From assembly GCA_964505195.1 (NCBI GenBank), contig CAZDGV010000028.1, forward strand, positions 1 through 22,439: a DNA stretch of 22,439 nucleotides, read 5' to 3'. The translations under genes were made by a program, and so were the position numbers. This stretch comes from CAZDGV01 sp964505195 (GTDB taxonomy: Bacteria; Bacteroidota; Bacteroidia; Chitinophagales; Chitinophagaceae). Below, piece after piece: positions 15,611-22,439 of this stretch; within the stretch, counting starts at the first letter, position 1; every line of letters starts with the position of its first letter. The notes under the pieces are model-generated. The model did not search any database. It was not told where the DNA came from and worked only from the letters and a program-made list of their open reading frames with translations.

Positions 15611-16482
15611 AGTTGCACAATAATATCCAGCGCTTTTGCAATCAATTGATTCACGGTTGCCTGTCCGTCTTTGCTAAAGGTTTTATTCACGCGATTAGCT
15701 ACAATGGCGCTGAGTGATATACAGGAGTGTCCCAATATTTTCCCCATGCCATAAATGGCAGATGTTTCCATTTCAAAATTCGTGATGCGGTGTTGTCCAA
15801 AACGAAATGCCGTGAGGCGATCGATCAGTGCTGGTTGTGTTAACCCCATACGCAATACACGCCCCTGCGGACCATAAAAGCCCGGACAGGTAACGGTGAT
15901 GCCATGGTGAAAGCCATCTACAAAATGCTTTAGCAGGGAAGCTCCGGCGCCGGCGATATAGGGATGCGAAAAGCGTTCGTGCATTTGTGTTTGCGTTACA
16001 AAAGCATGCAATAGCTGTTTCTCTTCCTCATTGTTTTCATGACGATAAAAATGCAGCAGATTATCAATACCCAAACCATGCGTGGATGCAACGAAAAGAT
16101 CTACGGGAATATCTTCCTGTAGGGAGCCTGAAGTACCAATGCGGATGATTTTAAGCGACGTAAGATGTGTTTTTACTTTACGTTCTTGAAAATCGATGTT
16201 TGCAAGGGCGTCGAGTTCATTGAGTACAATGTCGATATTGTCCGGACCAATACCTGTTGAAACGCAGCTGATGAGTTTGTTTCCGATATAGCCGGTATGT
16301 GTAATGAATTCCCTATGCTGACGCTGGAACAAAATTTTATCGAAATGCTTTGATACAGTTTGCACACGATCGGGGTCGCCCACAGTAATTACAAGGGGCG
16401 CCAGCTCCTCGGGCTTCAGATCGAGATGATACACTGCACCTCTTGCGTTGATAATCAATTCCGATTCGGCAATACTTTGCAT
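15607..16482 (-). CDS. Nucleoside phosphorylase (uridine phosphorylase-like, PNP/UDP family)
   Basis: 291 residues of the PNP_UDP_1 superfamily, which cleaves nucleosides with phosphate to give ribose-1-phosphate and free base. VITVGDPDRVQTVSKHF (31-47) contains R39, the phosphate-binding residue. LISCVSTGIGPDN, RIGTSGSLQ and TNFEMETSAIYGMG follow; E237-M-E239 is the ribose-binding signature. The C-terminal SAIVANRV and NKTFSKD agree with uridine phosphorylases, but purine versus pyrimidine preference is not certain. Residues 1-30 (INARGAVYHLDLKPEELA) are characteristic of the longer Bacteroidota form. It overlaps dapF by 4 bases and is transcribed away from tRNA-Cys. The only -7-like element seen is the imperfect TATTTTCG at 16504-16511. 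Confidence 0.9.
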   Translation of the reverse strand: MQSIAESELIINARGAVYHLDLKPEELAPLVITVGDPDRVQTVSKHFDKILFQRQHREFITHTGYIGNKLISCVSTGIGPDNIDIVLNELDALANIDFQERKVKTHLTSLKIIRIGTSGSLQEDIPVDLFVASTHGLGIDNLLHFYRHENNEEEKQLLHAFVTQTQMHERFSHPYIAGAGASLLKHFVDGFHHGITVTCPGFYGPQGRVLRMGLTQPALIDRLTAFRFGQHRITNFEMETSAIYGMGKILGHSCISLSAIVANRVNKTFSKDGQATVNQLIAKALDIIVQL

Positions 16483-16512
16483 AGTTCGTTAGGTGGATTT
16501 GCCCGAAAATAC

Positions 16513-16520
16513 TACATTTG
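16513..16520 (+). promoter_or_regulatory. Probable -7 element of the tRNA-Cys promoter
   Basis: TACATTTG matches TAnnTTTG exactly and ends 15 bases before the 5' end of the tRNA, a sensible distance. TTCG at 16485-16488 is a weak candidate for -33. Confidence 0.5.
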
Positions 16521-16535
16521 CCAACGCGAATGAAC

Positions 16536-16606
16536 GGTACCGTGGCCGAGTGGCTAGGCAGAGGTCTGCAAAACCTTTTACAGCAGTTCGAATCTGCTCG
16601 GTACCT
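16536..16606 (+). tRNA. tRNA-Cys, anticodon GCA
   Basis: A full 71-base cloverleaf can be drawn. The acceptor stem GGTACCG (16536-16542) pairs with CGGTACC (16599-16605). The anticodon stem GAGGT/ACCTT encloses the loop CTGCAAA, with anticodon GCA at 16568-16570. The T arm AGCAG-TTCGAAT-CTGCT is perfect. The discriminator base is T (U73), as tRNA-Cys requires. The 3' CCA is not encoded. It stands alone, not in a tRNA cluster. Confidence 0.97.
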
Positions 16607-16616
16607 CTTTTCACAT

Positions 16617-16650
16617 AAAGCGTTGGAACATTCCGGCGCTTTTATTGTTT
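16617..16650 (+). terminator. Intrinsic terminator of tRNA-Cys
   Basis: AAAGCGTTGGA (16617-16627) and TCCGGCGCTTT (16632-16642) form an 11-bp stem with two G-T wobble pairs and the loop ACAT, followed by a T-rich tail (TATTGTTT). It begins 11 bases after the tRNA and ends about 13 bases before the next gene, so that gene may depend on readthrough or a promoter not recognised. Confidence 0.75.
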
Positions 16651-16662
16651 TAATCTGATACT

Positions 16663-17058
16663 ATGATGCGCTATTCTCATTATATCGGTGTACTAGCAGG
16701 ATGCGTGGTAATCGCTTCTGCATTTTTTCCCTGGGTGTATATTCCTGCGCTGGATGTAAAAGTTTCCGGCATTTATGGCGAGCTGCCCAAATTCGGTAAG
16801 CCGGCATTGATGAATATTTATGTCACCATCATCAATTTCCTTTTCTTTCTATTGCCTTATGTATGGATGAAACGGTTTAACCCTTTTGTGGGTGCGGTTA
16901 ATTTTGCATGGGCATTGCGCAATTTTCTGCTGCTTTCTATTTGCCGTGAAAATATTTGTCCGGAAAAGTATCCGGCGATCTACGTGTACATGATTGCAAC
17001 CTTCATTGTGTTGCTGATGACATTGTTTCCTTCAAACAAACTCAAGGAAAACAGCTAA
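16663..17058 (+). CDS. Unknown four-helix membrane protein
   Basis: 131 residues, not recognised. Hydrophobic segments lie at about 8-28 (IGVLAGCVVIASAFFPWVYI), 51-70 (NIYVTIINFLFFLLPYVWM), 75-93 (FVGAVNFAWALRNFLLLSI) and 107-124 (IYVYMIATFIVLLMTLF). The loop between the first two holds DVKVSGIYGELPKFG, the short loop after the third contains CRENICPEKYP with two cysteines, and the tail is charged (SNKLKENS). Two adjacent ATG codons (16663 and 16666) could be the start. It follows the tRNA-Cys terminator closely and converges on glnS, whose stop codon is 9 bases away. No promoter of the local type is evident. Function cannot be proposed. Confidence 0.7.
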   Translation: MMRYSHYIGVLAGCVVIASAFFPWVYIPALDVKVSGIYGELPKFGKPALMNIYVTIINFLFFLLPYVWMKRFNPFVGAVNFAWALRNFLLLSICRENICPEKYPAIYVYMIATFIVLLMTLFPSNKLKENS

Positions 17059-17067
17059 GCTGGTACA

Positions 17068-18735
17068 TTATTGTTTTTTCACTTCTTTGGCCCAAGCGTC
17101 TTTCAGCGTAACCGTTCTGTTGAATACCGGTTTTTCTAGAGTGGATATTTTTCTGTCGAGTACAAAATAACCTTTTCTGATAAACTGAAAATAATCTCCG
17201 ATGCCTGCATCTGCCAACGCGGGCTCGAGATAGGCATTATGAATAACTTCAAGTGAAGTCGGGTTGATATGATCTTTAAAATCACCTTCGGCGGTAGAAA
17301 GGTCTTCCACGCGGAAAAGGCGATCATACAGTCGAACTTCCGCGCTGATAGCATGCGCTGCACTTACCCAGTGCATCGTGCCTTTTACATGAATGCCACT
17401 GGTATCGTTGCCGCTTCTGCTTTCGGGGATATAAGTACAATGCACTTCGGTTATATTTCCTTGGTCGTCTTTTTTATAGTCGTTGCACTGAACAATATAT
17501 GCACTTTTCAAGCGTACCATAGCGCCCGGTGCAAGTCGGAACCATTTTTTGGCAGGGGTTTCCATAAAGTCTTCCCGCTCAATCCAAAGTGCTCCGGAAA
17601 ATGGAATCTTACGGTGCCCGCTGTCTTCCATTTCTGGATTGTTTTCGCTCTCTACCCATTCGGTATGTTCTTCAGGGAAATTGGTAATAATCAGTTTGAT
17701 GGGGTCTAATACCGCCATGCGGCGCGTAGCGCGTTTATTGAGGTCTTCCCGAATGCAAAACTCAAGCAGCCCCATATCAATGAGGTTGTCGCGCTTGGCA
17801 ACGCCAATGCGTTCACTGAATTCACGGATACTTTCAGGGGTATAGCCTCTGCGTCTTAATCCGCTGATGGTAGGCATACGTGGATCATCCCATCCGTCTA
17901 CAAACCCTTCTGAAACCAATTGTAACAACTTGCGTTTGCTCATTACCGTGTAGGTCATGTTCAGTCGCGCAAATTCATATTGTTTGGAGGGGAAGAGGTT
18001 TAGTGTTGCAATGCACCATTCGTACAATGGACGGTGCGGAATAAACTCAAGCGTACAAATACTATGTGTGATGTTTTCAATCGCATCGCTTTGTCCGTGT
18101 GCAAAATCGTACATGGGGTAAATGCACCAGGTATCGCCTGTGCGATGGTGATGCGCATGTTTAATGCGGTAAATCACCGGATCGCGCATGTGCATATTGG
18201 GCGAAGCCATATCGATTTTTGCACGCAGCACTTTTTCGCCGTCTTTATATTTTCCCGCGCGCATATCGGCAAAGAGCTGAAGGTTTTCTTCTACGGTACG
18301 CTCCGCAAACATATTGCGCCGGCCTGGAGTGGTAGGCGTGCCTTTTTGTTCTGCAATTGCTTCGCTGCTGCTATCGTCAACATATGCAAAACCTTTTTCT
18401 ATCAGAGTTACCGCAAAACCATACAATTGTTCAAAATAATCGGAAGCATAACATTCACGTGCCCAGCGGAAACCAAGCCATTTAACATCTTCCTTAATGC
18501 TATCTACATATTCTGTTTCTTCGGTAGACGGGTTGGTATCGTCGAAGCGAAGATTGGTTTCGCCACCGTATTTGAGGGCTAAACCAAAATTGAGGCAAAT
18601 ACTTTTGGCATGACCAATATGCAGGTAACCATTCGGCTCCGGCGGAAAGCGGGTGAGAATACTGCGATGCTTGCCGCTTTTCAGATCTGCTTCAACGATT
18701 TCCTCAATAAAATTCAAACTTTTTTCTTCGCTCAT
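17068..18735 (-). CDS. glnS: Glutaminyl-tRNA synthetase
   Basis: 555 residues from the ATG at 18735, a class I aminoacyl-tRNA synthetase charging tRNA-Gln. TRFPPEPNGYLHIGHAKS (28-45) contains the HIGH motif (H39-I-G-H42). Other landmarks are TNLRFDDTNP (60-69), YPMYDFAHGQSDAIENITHS (206-225), and VMSKRKL (264-270), the KMSKS equivalent with M-S-K at 265-267. The C-terminal anticodon-binding beta-barrels reach FNRTVTLKDAW. There is no YqeY-like extension. A frame starting at 18756 is possible but begins inside the TAAATTTG promoter element, so the shorter form is chosen. Its presence suggests direct glutaminylation of tRNA-Gln rather than only the GatCAB route. Confidence 0.97.
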   Translation of the reverse strand: MSEEKSLNFIEEIVEADLKSGKHRSILTRFPPEPNGYLHIGHAKSICLNFGLALKYGGETNLRFDDTNPSTEETEYVDSIKEDVKWLGFRWARECYASDYFEQLYGFAVTLIEKGFAYVDDSSSEAIAEQKGTPTTPGRRNMFAERTVEENLQLFADMRAGKYKDGEKVLRAKIDMASPNMHMRDPVIYRIKHAHHHRTGDTWCIYPMYDFAHGQSDAIENITHSICTLEFIPHRPLYEWCIATLNLFPSKQYEFARLNMTYTVMSKRKLLQLVSEGFVDGWDDPRMPTISGLRRRGYTPESIREFSERIGVAKRDNLIDMGLLEFCIREDLNKRATRRMAVLDPIKLIITNFPEEHTEWVESENNPEMEDSGHRKIPFSGALWIEREDFMETPAKKWFRLAPGAMVRLKSAYIVQCNDYKKDDQGNITEVHCTYIPESRSGNDTSGIHVKGTMHWVSAAHAISAEVRLYDRLFRVEDLSTAEGDFKDHINPTSLEVIHNAYLEPALADAGIGDYFQFIRKGYFVLDRKISTLEKPVFNRTVTLKDAWAKEVKKQ

Positions 18736-18753
18736 CTTCAAATAATTCAACTG

Positions 18754-18787
18754 CAAATTTAATGCTTAAAGGGGAAGGCGTTACAAA
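18754..18787 (-). promoter_or_regulatory. Probable glnS promoter
   Basis: The minus strand has TAAATTTG (18754-18761), an exact TAnnTTTG, and TTTG (18784-18787) 22 bases upstream as a -33 element. The -7 element ends 18 bases before the glnS ATG at 18735. It is the same octamer as in the purB promoter. Confidence 0.5.
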
Positions 18788-18801
18788 TGCTTTTGAAAGC
18801 A
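18788..18801 (-). terminator. Short hairpin after rocD, weak terminator candidate
   Basis: TGCTTT and AAAGCA pair around a two-base turn (TGCTTTTGAAAGCA). It lies just past the rocD stop and directly beside the glnS -33 element. The stem is short and the following U-run on the minus strand is only three bases, so termination is doubtful. Confidence 0.25.
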
Positions 18802-18806
18802 GCTGA

Positions 18807-20045
18807 TTATGCGTCGAGCACCTTTAAGCTTTGTTCAATGATGCCAACCGCTTCCAGCAGTTCATTTTCTGAAATCACCAGGGGAGGTGCCAGTCTTATT
18901 TTATCGCCATGCGTGGGCTTGGCCAGTAAACCTTTTTCTTTCAAAGCAAGACAAAGCTCCCATGCGGCTTCTTTGTTGGAATGTTTGATGACTATGGCAT
19001 TCAGCAAACCTTTTCCCCGCACCAGTGCAATATGGGGCGATTGCAATGCATGGAGGGCGTCTCGAAAAATCTTTCCAAGCTTTGCCGCTTTTTCAGCCAG
19101 CTGTTCATCTTTCAGCACTTGCAATGCCGTGGTGGCTACTGCACAGGCCAGCGGATTTCCGCCATAGGTGGATCCATGCTCTCCCGGCTGAATGGTAAGC
19201 ATGATCGGGTCATCCGCAAGTACGGCGCTCACAGGCAATACGCCGCCGCTCAGTGCCTTTCCGAGAATGAGAATATCGGGACGCACATTTTCATGATCGC
19301 AGGCAAGCATGCGGCCCGTTCTGCATAATCCGGTTTGAATTTCATCACCAATAAATAACACCTGGTGTGTTTCGCAATATTTTTTAGCTGCAGCCAAATA
19401 ACCTTCATCGGGTACTACCACACCGGCTTCGCCCTGGATCGGTTCCACTAAAAATCCGGCGACCAAGGGATCGCGCAGCGCTTCTTCCAGCGCGGCACTG
19501 TCGTTGTAAGGAACAACGATAAAGCCGGGCATATAAGGGCCAAAATGTTTGTATGAAGACGGATCGGTGCTAAATGAGATTACAGTGCTGGTGCGGCCGT
19601 GAAAATTTTGATCACATACCACCAGCTTGGCCTGGTTTTCGGGAATGCCTTTCACCGTATAGCCCCAGCGTCGCGCCAGTTTGATGGCTGTTTCTACGGC
19701 TTCTACTCCCGTATTCATGGGAAGCACTTTATCGTACCCAAAAAATTCAGTGATGTATTTTTCATAGCCACCCAGCCGATTGCTATGGAAAGCCCGTGAA
19801 GTAAGCGTGAGCTGCTGGGCTTGTTCTATAAGTGTTTGAATGATCCGTGGGTGACAATGCCCCTGATTTACGGCAGAGTATCCGCTCAAAAAATCGAAAT
19901 AGCGTTTACCCTCTACATCCCACATAAAAGGGCCTTGCCCTTTTTCAATTACAACAGGAAGGGGATGGTAATTGTGCGCGCCATAGCGTTCTTCCAAATC
20001 GATGTATTCCTGCACCAGTGGTGAGGTAGTATAAGCAGTATGCAT
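18807..20045 (-). CDS. rocD: Ornithine aminotransferase
   Basis: 412 residues, a class III PLP-dependent aminotransferase. It moves the delta-amino group of ornithine to 2-oxoglutarate, giving glutamate semialdehyde and linking arginine breakdown to proline and glutamate. ERYGAHNYHPLPVVIEKGQG (19-38) is the OAT-type N-terminus. MNTGVEAVETAIKLARRWGY (110-129), FHGRTSTVISFS (148-159), LVEPIQGEAGVVVP (199-212), GDEIQTG (233-239, with PLP-binding D234) and LILGKALSGG (259-268, with Schiff-base K263) are all present. Close relatives include acetylornithine aminotransferase (ArgD), but the GAHNYHPLPVV start favours RocD. A 218-base leader region with hairpins lies upstream, and no exact promoter element was found in it. 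Confidence 0.95.
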   Translation of the reverse strand: MHTAYTTSPLVQEYIDLEERYGAHNYHPLPVVIEKGQGPFMWDVEGKRYFDFLSGYSAVNQGHCHPRIIQTLIEQAQQLTLTSRAFHSNRLGGYEKYITEFFGYDKVLPMNTGVEAVETAIKLARRWGYTVKGIPENQAKLVVCDQNFHGRTSTVISFSTDPSSYKHFGPYMPGFIVVPYNDSAALEEALRDPLVAGFLVEPIQGEAGVVVPDEGYLAAAKKYCETHQVLFIGDEIQTGLCRTGRMLACDHENVRPDILILGKALSGGVLPVSAVLADDPIMLTIQPGEHGSTYGGNPLACAVATTALQVLKDEQLAEKAAKLGKIFRDALHALQSPHIALVRGKGLLNAIVIKHSNKEAAWELCLALKEKGLLAKPTHGDKIRLAPPLVISENELLEAVGIIEQSLKVLDA

Positions 20046-20263
20046 AAACGAAAACTAAAATGTGAGCGAAACAAGAAATAAGCATCTAACAATATGCTGC
20101 GCACAATGGTGCAGCGCGAGACACCTGCGTCAGTGATTGAGCAGGTCTAGATTGGAAGCGAGTAGGGAGGGTAAATGGCTTTCTATTTGCACATTGTAAA
20201 ATTAGCAGCTTCCGGCTAATTCGCGAAATTTTGGTGAAGGGTTGTGTTCGGAGTTAAAATCGA
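20046..20263 (-). promoter_or_regulatory. 218-base upstream region of rocD with inverted repeats
   Basis: Gene-free. It contains a 7-pair inverted repeat with one G-T wobble on the + strand (20096-20102 with 20109-20115, GCTGCGC/GTGCAGC), a 6-bp repeat ACCTGC (20123-20128) with GCAGGT (20141-20146), and the 7-bp repeat described separately at 20200-20221. The nearest -7-like element on the minus strand is TAGTTTTC (20050-20057), one mismatch from TAnnTTTG and too close to the ATG to be persuasive. The region may be an mRNA leader or operator site. No known riboswitch was recognised. Confidence 0.35.
20200..20221 (-). terminator. Possible terminator after ispE
   Basis: On the minus strand AATTAGC, an 8-base loop and GCTAATT form a 7-bp stem followed by TTAC. 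It lies 42 bases past the ispE stop. The stem is AT-rich and the U-run short, so this is tentative. Confidence 0.3.
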
Positions 20264-21127
20264 TTACTTAAAAACATTTTGTTTGGCTGAAAGCCGGTAA
20301 ATTTCAAATGATGAAGGGAATGAAAATTCGGGCTTGGAATCGACATGGAAAATACCATACACCGTGCTACCGCTGCCGGTCATGCTTGCATATGCTGCAC
20401 CTGCTGCATATAGCTGATCGCGGATCGCTGCAATTTCAGGATGCAGAGCACAAACAGGTGCTTCAAAATCGTTGATGAGTTTTCCCTTCCAGGTAGTAGG
20501 ATGTTCTTGTACGATGCTGCGCAGATCAGGAACATTCGATATGGGTTCCGTGCCTCTTTGCAACATGGCGAATGCTTTTGCTGTATGCACATGTATGCCG
20601 GGGTTTATCAATACCAGATTCCAGTCGCTTAAATTTAGTGCAATCGGTTCCAGTATTTCGCCTCTTCCCGTGGCATAGCAAGGTTGTTGGTGCAGAAAAA
20701 ATGGGCAGTCGCTCCCCAGCTGAAGCGCATAGGTAGCAAGTTGCGCGGCTGGGATATTCAGTTGAAAAACATCATTGATTAATTGCAGTGCAAAAGCGCC
20801 ATCGCTGCTGCCGCCGCCCAGTCCGGCTCCCATGGGAATCTTTTTATGCAGATGCATTTGAATGGGAGGCAAGGAGGGGAAATCGTTTTTAATCAGTTTA
20901 TATGCCTTGATGCATAAATTATCGTCCGTTGAACCGACAATCACCTTGCCAGAACTTGAAAAAAAAATTTCCTGCTTTGATTGCGTGGGTTGTGGGTGAC
21001 GAATCATTTCAAGGACATCGTTCACAGCAATTGGATAAAAAACAGTTTGAAGTGCATGGAACCCATCGCTGCGTTTATGCAGAATTTGCAGTCCGAGATT
21101 GATTTTACAATGGGGAAAGACCAACAT
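20264..21127 (-). CDS. ispE: 4-diphosphocytidyl-2-C-methyl-D-erythritol kinase
   Basis: 287 residues, a GHMP-superfamily kinase of the methylerythritol phosphate route to isoprenoids. It phosphorylates CDP-methylerythritol with ATP. K8-I-N10 in CKINLGLQILHKRSDGFH (7-24) supplies the catalytic Lys. PMGAGLGGGSSDGAFAL (98-114) is the ATP-binding glycine loop; the usual Asp-Ala-Ala reads D109-G-A here. LGSDCPFF (137-144) holds the catalytic Asp (D140), and ASMTGSGSTVYGIF is GHMP motif 3. All catalytic residues are therefore present. It follows the DUF151 nuclease gene after 35 bases without a promoter element, so cotranscription is likely. Confidence 0.95.
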   Translation of the reverse strand: MLVFPHCKINLGLQILHKRSDGFHALQTVFYPIAVNDVLEMIRHPQPTQSKQEIFFSSSGKVIVGSTDDNLCIKAYKLIKNDFPSLPPIQMHLHKKIPMGAGLGGGSSDGAFALQLINDVFQLNIPAAQLATYALQLGSDCPFFLHQQPCYATGRGEILEPIALNLSDWNLVLINPGIHVHTAKAFAMLQRGTEPISNVPDLRSIVQEHPTTWKGKLINDFEAPVCALHPEIAAIRDQLYAAGAAYASMTGSGSTVYGIFHVDSKPEFSFPSSFEIYRLSAKQNVFK

Positions 21128-21162
21128 ATGTTACAGTGCCGGAAAAGGATGGGCCGACAGCA

Positions 21163-21756
21163 TTAGGATTTGGATTTGCGCGTTTTGATCTCATCGCGAA
21201 TGGCGATGGCGCGGATATAATCTTCCGCTTCCAGCACATCGTTCAGCAATTTTTCAAGCTCATCCACCGTCAATGATTTCAGATCCTGGTGCTCATCATC
21301 ATCTTTTACTGTTACCTCTTTGCTTCCGCCTCCTGCCTTTTCTTCCTCTTCCATGGTAATGCCTGCACTAGCAAGAATATGTTCAAACGTATAAATCGGA
21401 CAACCAAAGCGCACAGCCAGTGCAACAGCATCAGAAGTGCGTGAATCAATTTCTACCGTATCATTTTCAGAGGAGCAAATGAGTTTGGAATAGAAAATAC
21501 CTTCCTGTAAATCGTTGATCACGACTTCATGCAAATCGACGTTGAACGCAACCATGAAGTTTTTCATCAGATCGTGCGTGAGCGGGCGACTGGGATGCAT
21601 ACGCTCCAAAGCAACCGCTATGGCCTGTGCTTCAAATGCACCAATGATGATAGGAATGCGGCGCACGCCATTTACTTCGCCCAGCACAACGGCATAACTA
21701 TGCGTTTGGGTAATGCTGTGCGAAAGGGCAACAATTTCAAGTTCAATTTTTTGCAT
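21163..21756 (-). CDS. Bifunctional nuclease family protein (DUF151) with UVR-like tail
   Basis: 197 residues. The DUF151/BFN domain spans about 1-135: VVLGEVNGVRRIPIIIGAFEAQAIAVALERM (23-53) with the conserved I-G-x-x-E-A-x-A-I segment, HDLMKNFM (61-68) and SRTSDAVALAVRFGCPIY (105-122). An acidic, glycine-containing linker (EEEEKAGGGSKEVTVKDDDE) leads to LEKLLNDVLEAEDYIRAIAIRDEIK (167-191), a UVR/UvrB-like interaction helix pair. This architecture is common in Bacteroidota. Homologues have been reported to cleave DNA and RNA, but the physiological substrate is uncertain. The ATG at 21756 is preceded by an exact TATCTTTG promoter element, and ispE follows in the same direction. Confidence 0.88.
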   Translation of the reverse strand: MQKIELEIVALSHSITQTHSYAVVLGEVNGVRRIPIIIGAFEAQAIAVALERMHPSRPLTHDLMKNFMVAFNVDLHEVVINDLQEGIFYSKLICSSENDTVEIDSRTSDAVALAVRFGCPIYTFEHILASAGITMEEEEKAGGGSKEVTVKDDDEHQDLKSLTVDELEKLLNDVLEAEDYIRAIAIRDEIKTRKSKS

Positions 21757-21787
21757 AATCTTATCCGCCCGGTATTTGCGTGAAGGG

Positions 21788-21795
21788 CAAAGATA
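21788..21795 (-). promoter_or_regulatory. Probable -7 element of the DUF151 gene promoter
   Basis: The minus strand reads TATCTTTG, an exact TAnnTTTG and the same octamer as at mqnA. It ends 31 bases before the DUF151 ATG. No TTTG at the expected -33 distance was found. Confidence 0.45.
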
Positions 21796-21903
21796 AAAAA
21801 CAAAGAGGCTGTTTAAAACTGTATTTTTTCGCCTGGAATAGTCTTTAGTTTCAACAACAAAGATTAGATAGTCGGCCAGTAAAGCAATTTCGGCTAGAAT
21901 CTA

Positions 21904-22439
21904 TCAGGCTACGCCCTTGAATTTCTTTACTTCGGCAATCAGTTTGGGCACTACTTCAAAAGCATCGCCTACGATTCCATAGTCGGCCGCTTTGAAGAAA
22001 GGCGCTTCGGGGTCTTTGTTGATCACCACAATCACTTTGCTGCGGTTTACGCCGGCCAGGTGCTGAATGGCGCCTGATATACCAATCGCGAGGTAAAGAT
22101 TCGGTGCAATGGCACCGCCTGTTTGTCCCACATGTTCATGATGCGGACGCCAGTGTGCATCGGCTACAGCGCGACTGCAAGCTGTTCCGGCATCCAGTAA
22201 TTCTGCCAGTTCTTCCACCATGCCCCAGTTTTCAGGACCTTTCAGGCCACGGCCGCCGCTTACAACGCGCTCGGCTTCGCTCAGGGGAACTTTTCCGCTT
22301 ACTTTTTGGGTGGCGGTAACTTTCACTTTGCCGCTAGCAGATGCGGTAAATGGTACCACTTCCGCAGTGCCTTCGCCTGATTGTATCAAATAGGCATTTG
22401 GCATCAAGGCAATGATTTTTATTGGGGTATCAATACGCA
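21904..22439 (-). CDS. etfA: Electron transfer flavoprotein, alpha subunit, N-terminus cut by window edge
   Basis: The frame runs open from the right edge to a stop at 21904-21906, giving about 178 residues of the C-terminal half. EtfA pairs with EtfB, carries FAD and passes electrons from acyl-CoA and other dehydrogenases to the quinone pool. Visible FAD-domain motifs are VVSGGRGLKGPENW, CSRAVADAHWRPHHEHVGQTG, LYLAIGISGAIQHLAGV and IVVINKDPEAPFFKAADYGIVGDAFEVVP, the characteristic end of the family. An internal TTG/ATG near 22402-22407 (LMPNAYLIQ) is not a start, because homologous sequence (IDTPIKIIA) continues upstream in frame. etfB is expected beyond the right edge. Confidence 0.95.
   Translation of the reverse strand, partial: RIDTPIKIIALMPNAYLIQSGEGTAEVVPFTASASGKVKVTATQKVSGKVPLSEAERVVSGGRGLKGPENWGMVEELAELLDAGTACSRAVADAHWRPHHEHVGQTGGAIAPNLYLAIGISGAIQHLAGVNRSKVIVVINKDPEAPFFKAADYGIVGDAFEVVPKLIAEVKKFKGVA

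Noticed and set aside
18034..18582. A 182-codon + strand frame antisense to glnS
   Set aside because: It is a mirror of the strongly conserved glnS coding sequence. The protein is Cys/Phe-rich without domain motifs.
18736..18756. A seven-codon N-terminal extension of glnS (MQLNYLK)
   Set aside because: It overlaps the TAAATTTG promoter element, and the ATG at 18735 gives a normal GlnRS start.
20094..20150. An 18-codon frame (MLRTMVQRETPASVIEQV) in the rocD upstream region, + strand
   Set aside because: It is very short and antisense to the expected rocD leader, with no promoter or other support.
21861..21902. Imperfect inverted repeat just past the etfA stop (AGATT/AATCT ends)
   Set aside because: The stem has bulges and mismatches and no U-run follows on the minus strand, so it was not called a terminator.
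1..22439. Search for CRISPR arrays, insertion sequences, integrases, restriction-modification or toxin-antitoxin genes
   Set aside because: No regularly spaced repeats, transposase motifs or defence-type domains were seen on either strand. The methyltransferases here look like small-molecule or sugar enzymes, not DNA methylases.

Overview
The window is ordinary chromosomal DNA from a member of the Bacteroidota, most likely of Chitinophagaceae/Sphingobacteriia type. The genus cannot be fixed from this sequence. The evidence is the protein families (YfhO, a DUF6580-like membrane protein, a DUF151 nuclease with a UVR tail, the futalosine-route enzyme MqnA), the lack of clear Shine-Dalgarno sequences, and several copies of the Bacteroidota -7 promoter element TAnnTTTG close to gene starts. 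A run of exactly 100 N marks a scaffold gap in a draft assembly.

Layout. 1-3013 is housekeeping: a DUF6580-like membrane protein (cut by the window edge), yraN, purB (convergent with yraN) and mqnA (divergent from purB, with overlapping promoters). 3071-12148 is a surface-glycan block. On the + strand lie a GT2 glycosyltransferase, two tandem SAM methyltransferases, two more GT2 enzymes and a GT4 enzyme, tightly packed. Facing them on the - strand lie a YfhO-type polytopic membrane protein and another GT4 gene that starts at the base after the YfhO stop codon. The YfhO gene contains the N gap. 12274-13346 is a two-gene + strand unit: a small unknown membrane protein coupled by ATGA overlap to a queuosine-precursor transporter.

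13389-16482 is a - strand run: nucleoside phosphorylase and dapF (overlapping), then corA and a NUDIX hydrolase. A tRNA-Cys(GCA) with its own promoter and intrinsic terminator follows, then a 131-residue orphan membrane protein. 17068-22439 is again - strand housekeeping: the C-terminal part of etfA, a DUF151/UVR bifunctional nuclease, ispE, rocD and glnS.

The glycan block is the only accessory-looking region. Its enzymes could build, extend and methylate a lipid-linked or surface polysaccharide. No initiating sugar-phosphate transferase, flippase, polymerase or ABC exporter is visible, so it would need partners elsewhere. No CRISPR array, insertion sequence, integrase, toxin-antitoxin pair or phage gene was seen. 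I found no convincing new system. The best leads are the unknown small protein coupled to the queuosine-precursor transporter, the methyltransferase pair inside the glycan block, the 24-bp hairpin upstream of YfhO and the structured rocD leader. No stretch longer than about 220 bases lacks a gene.
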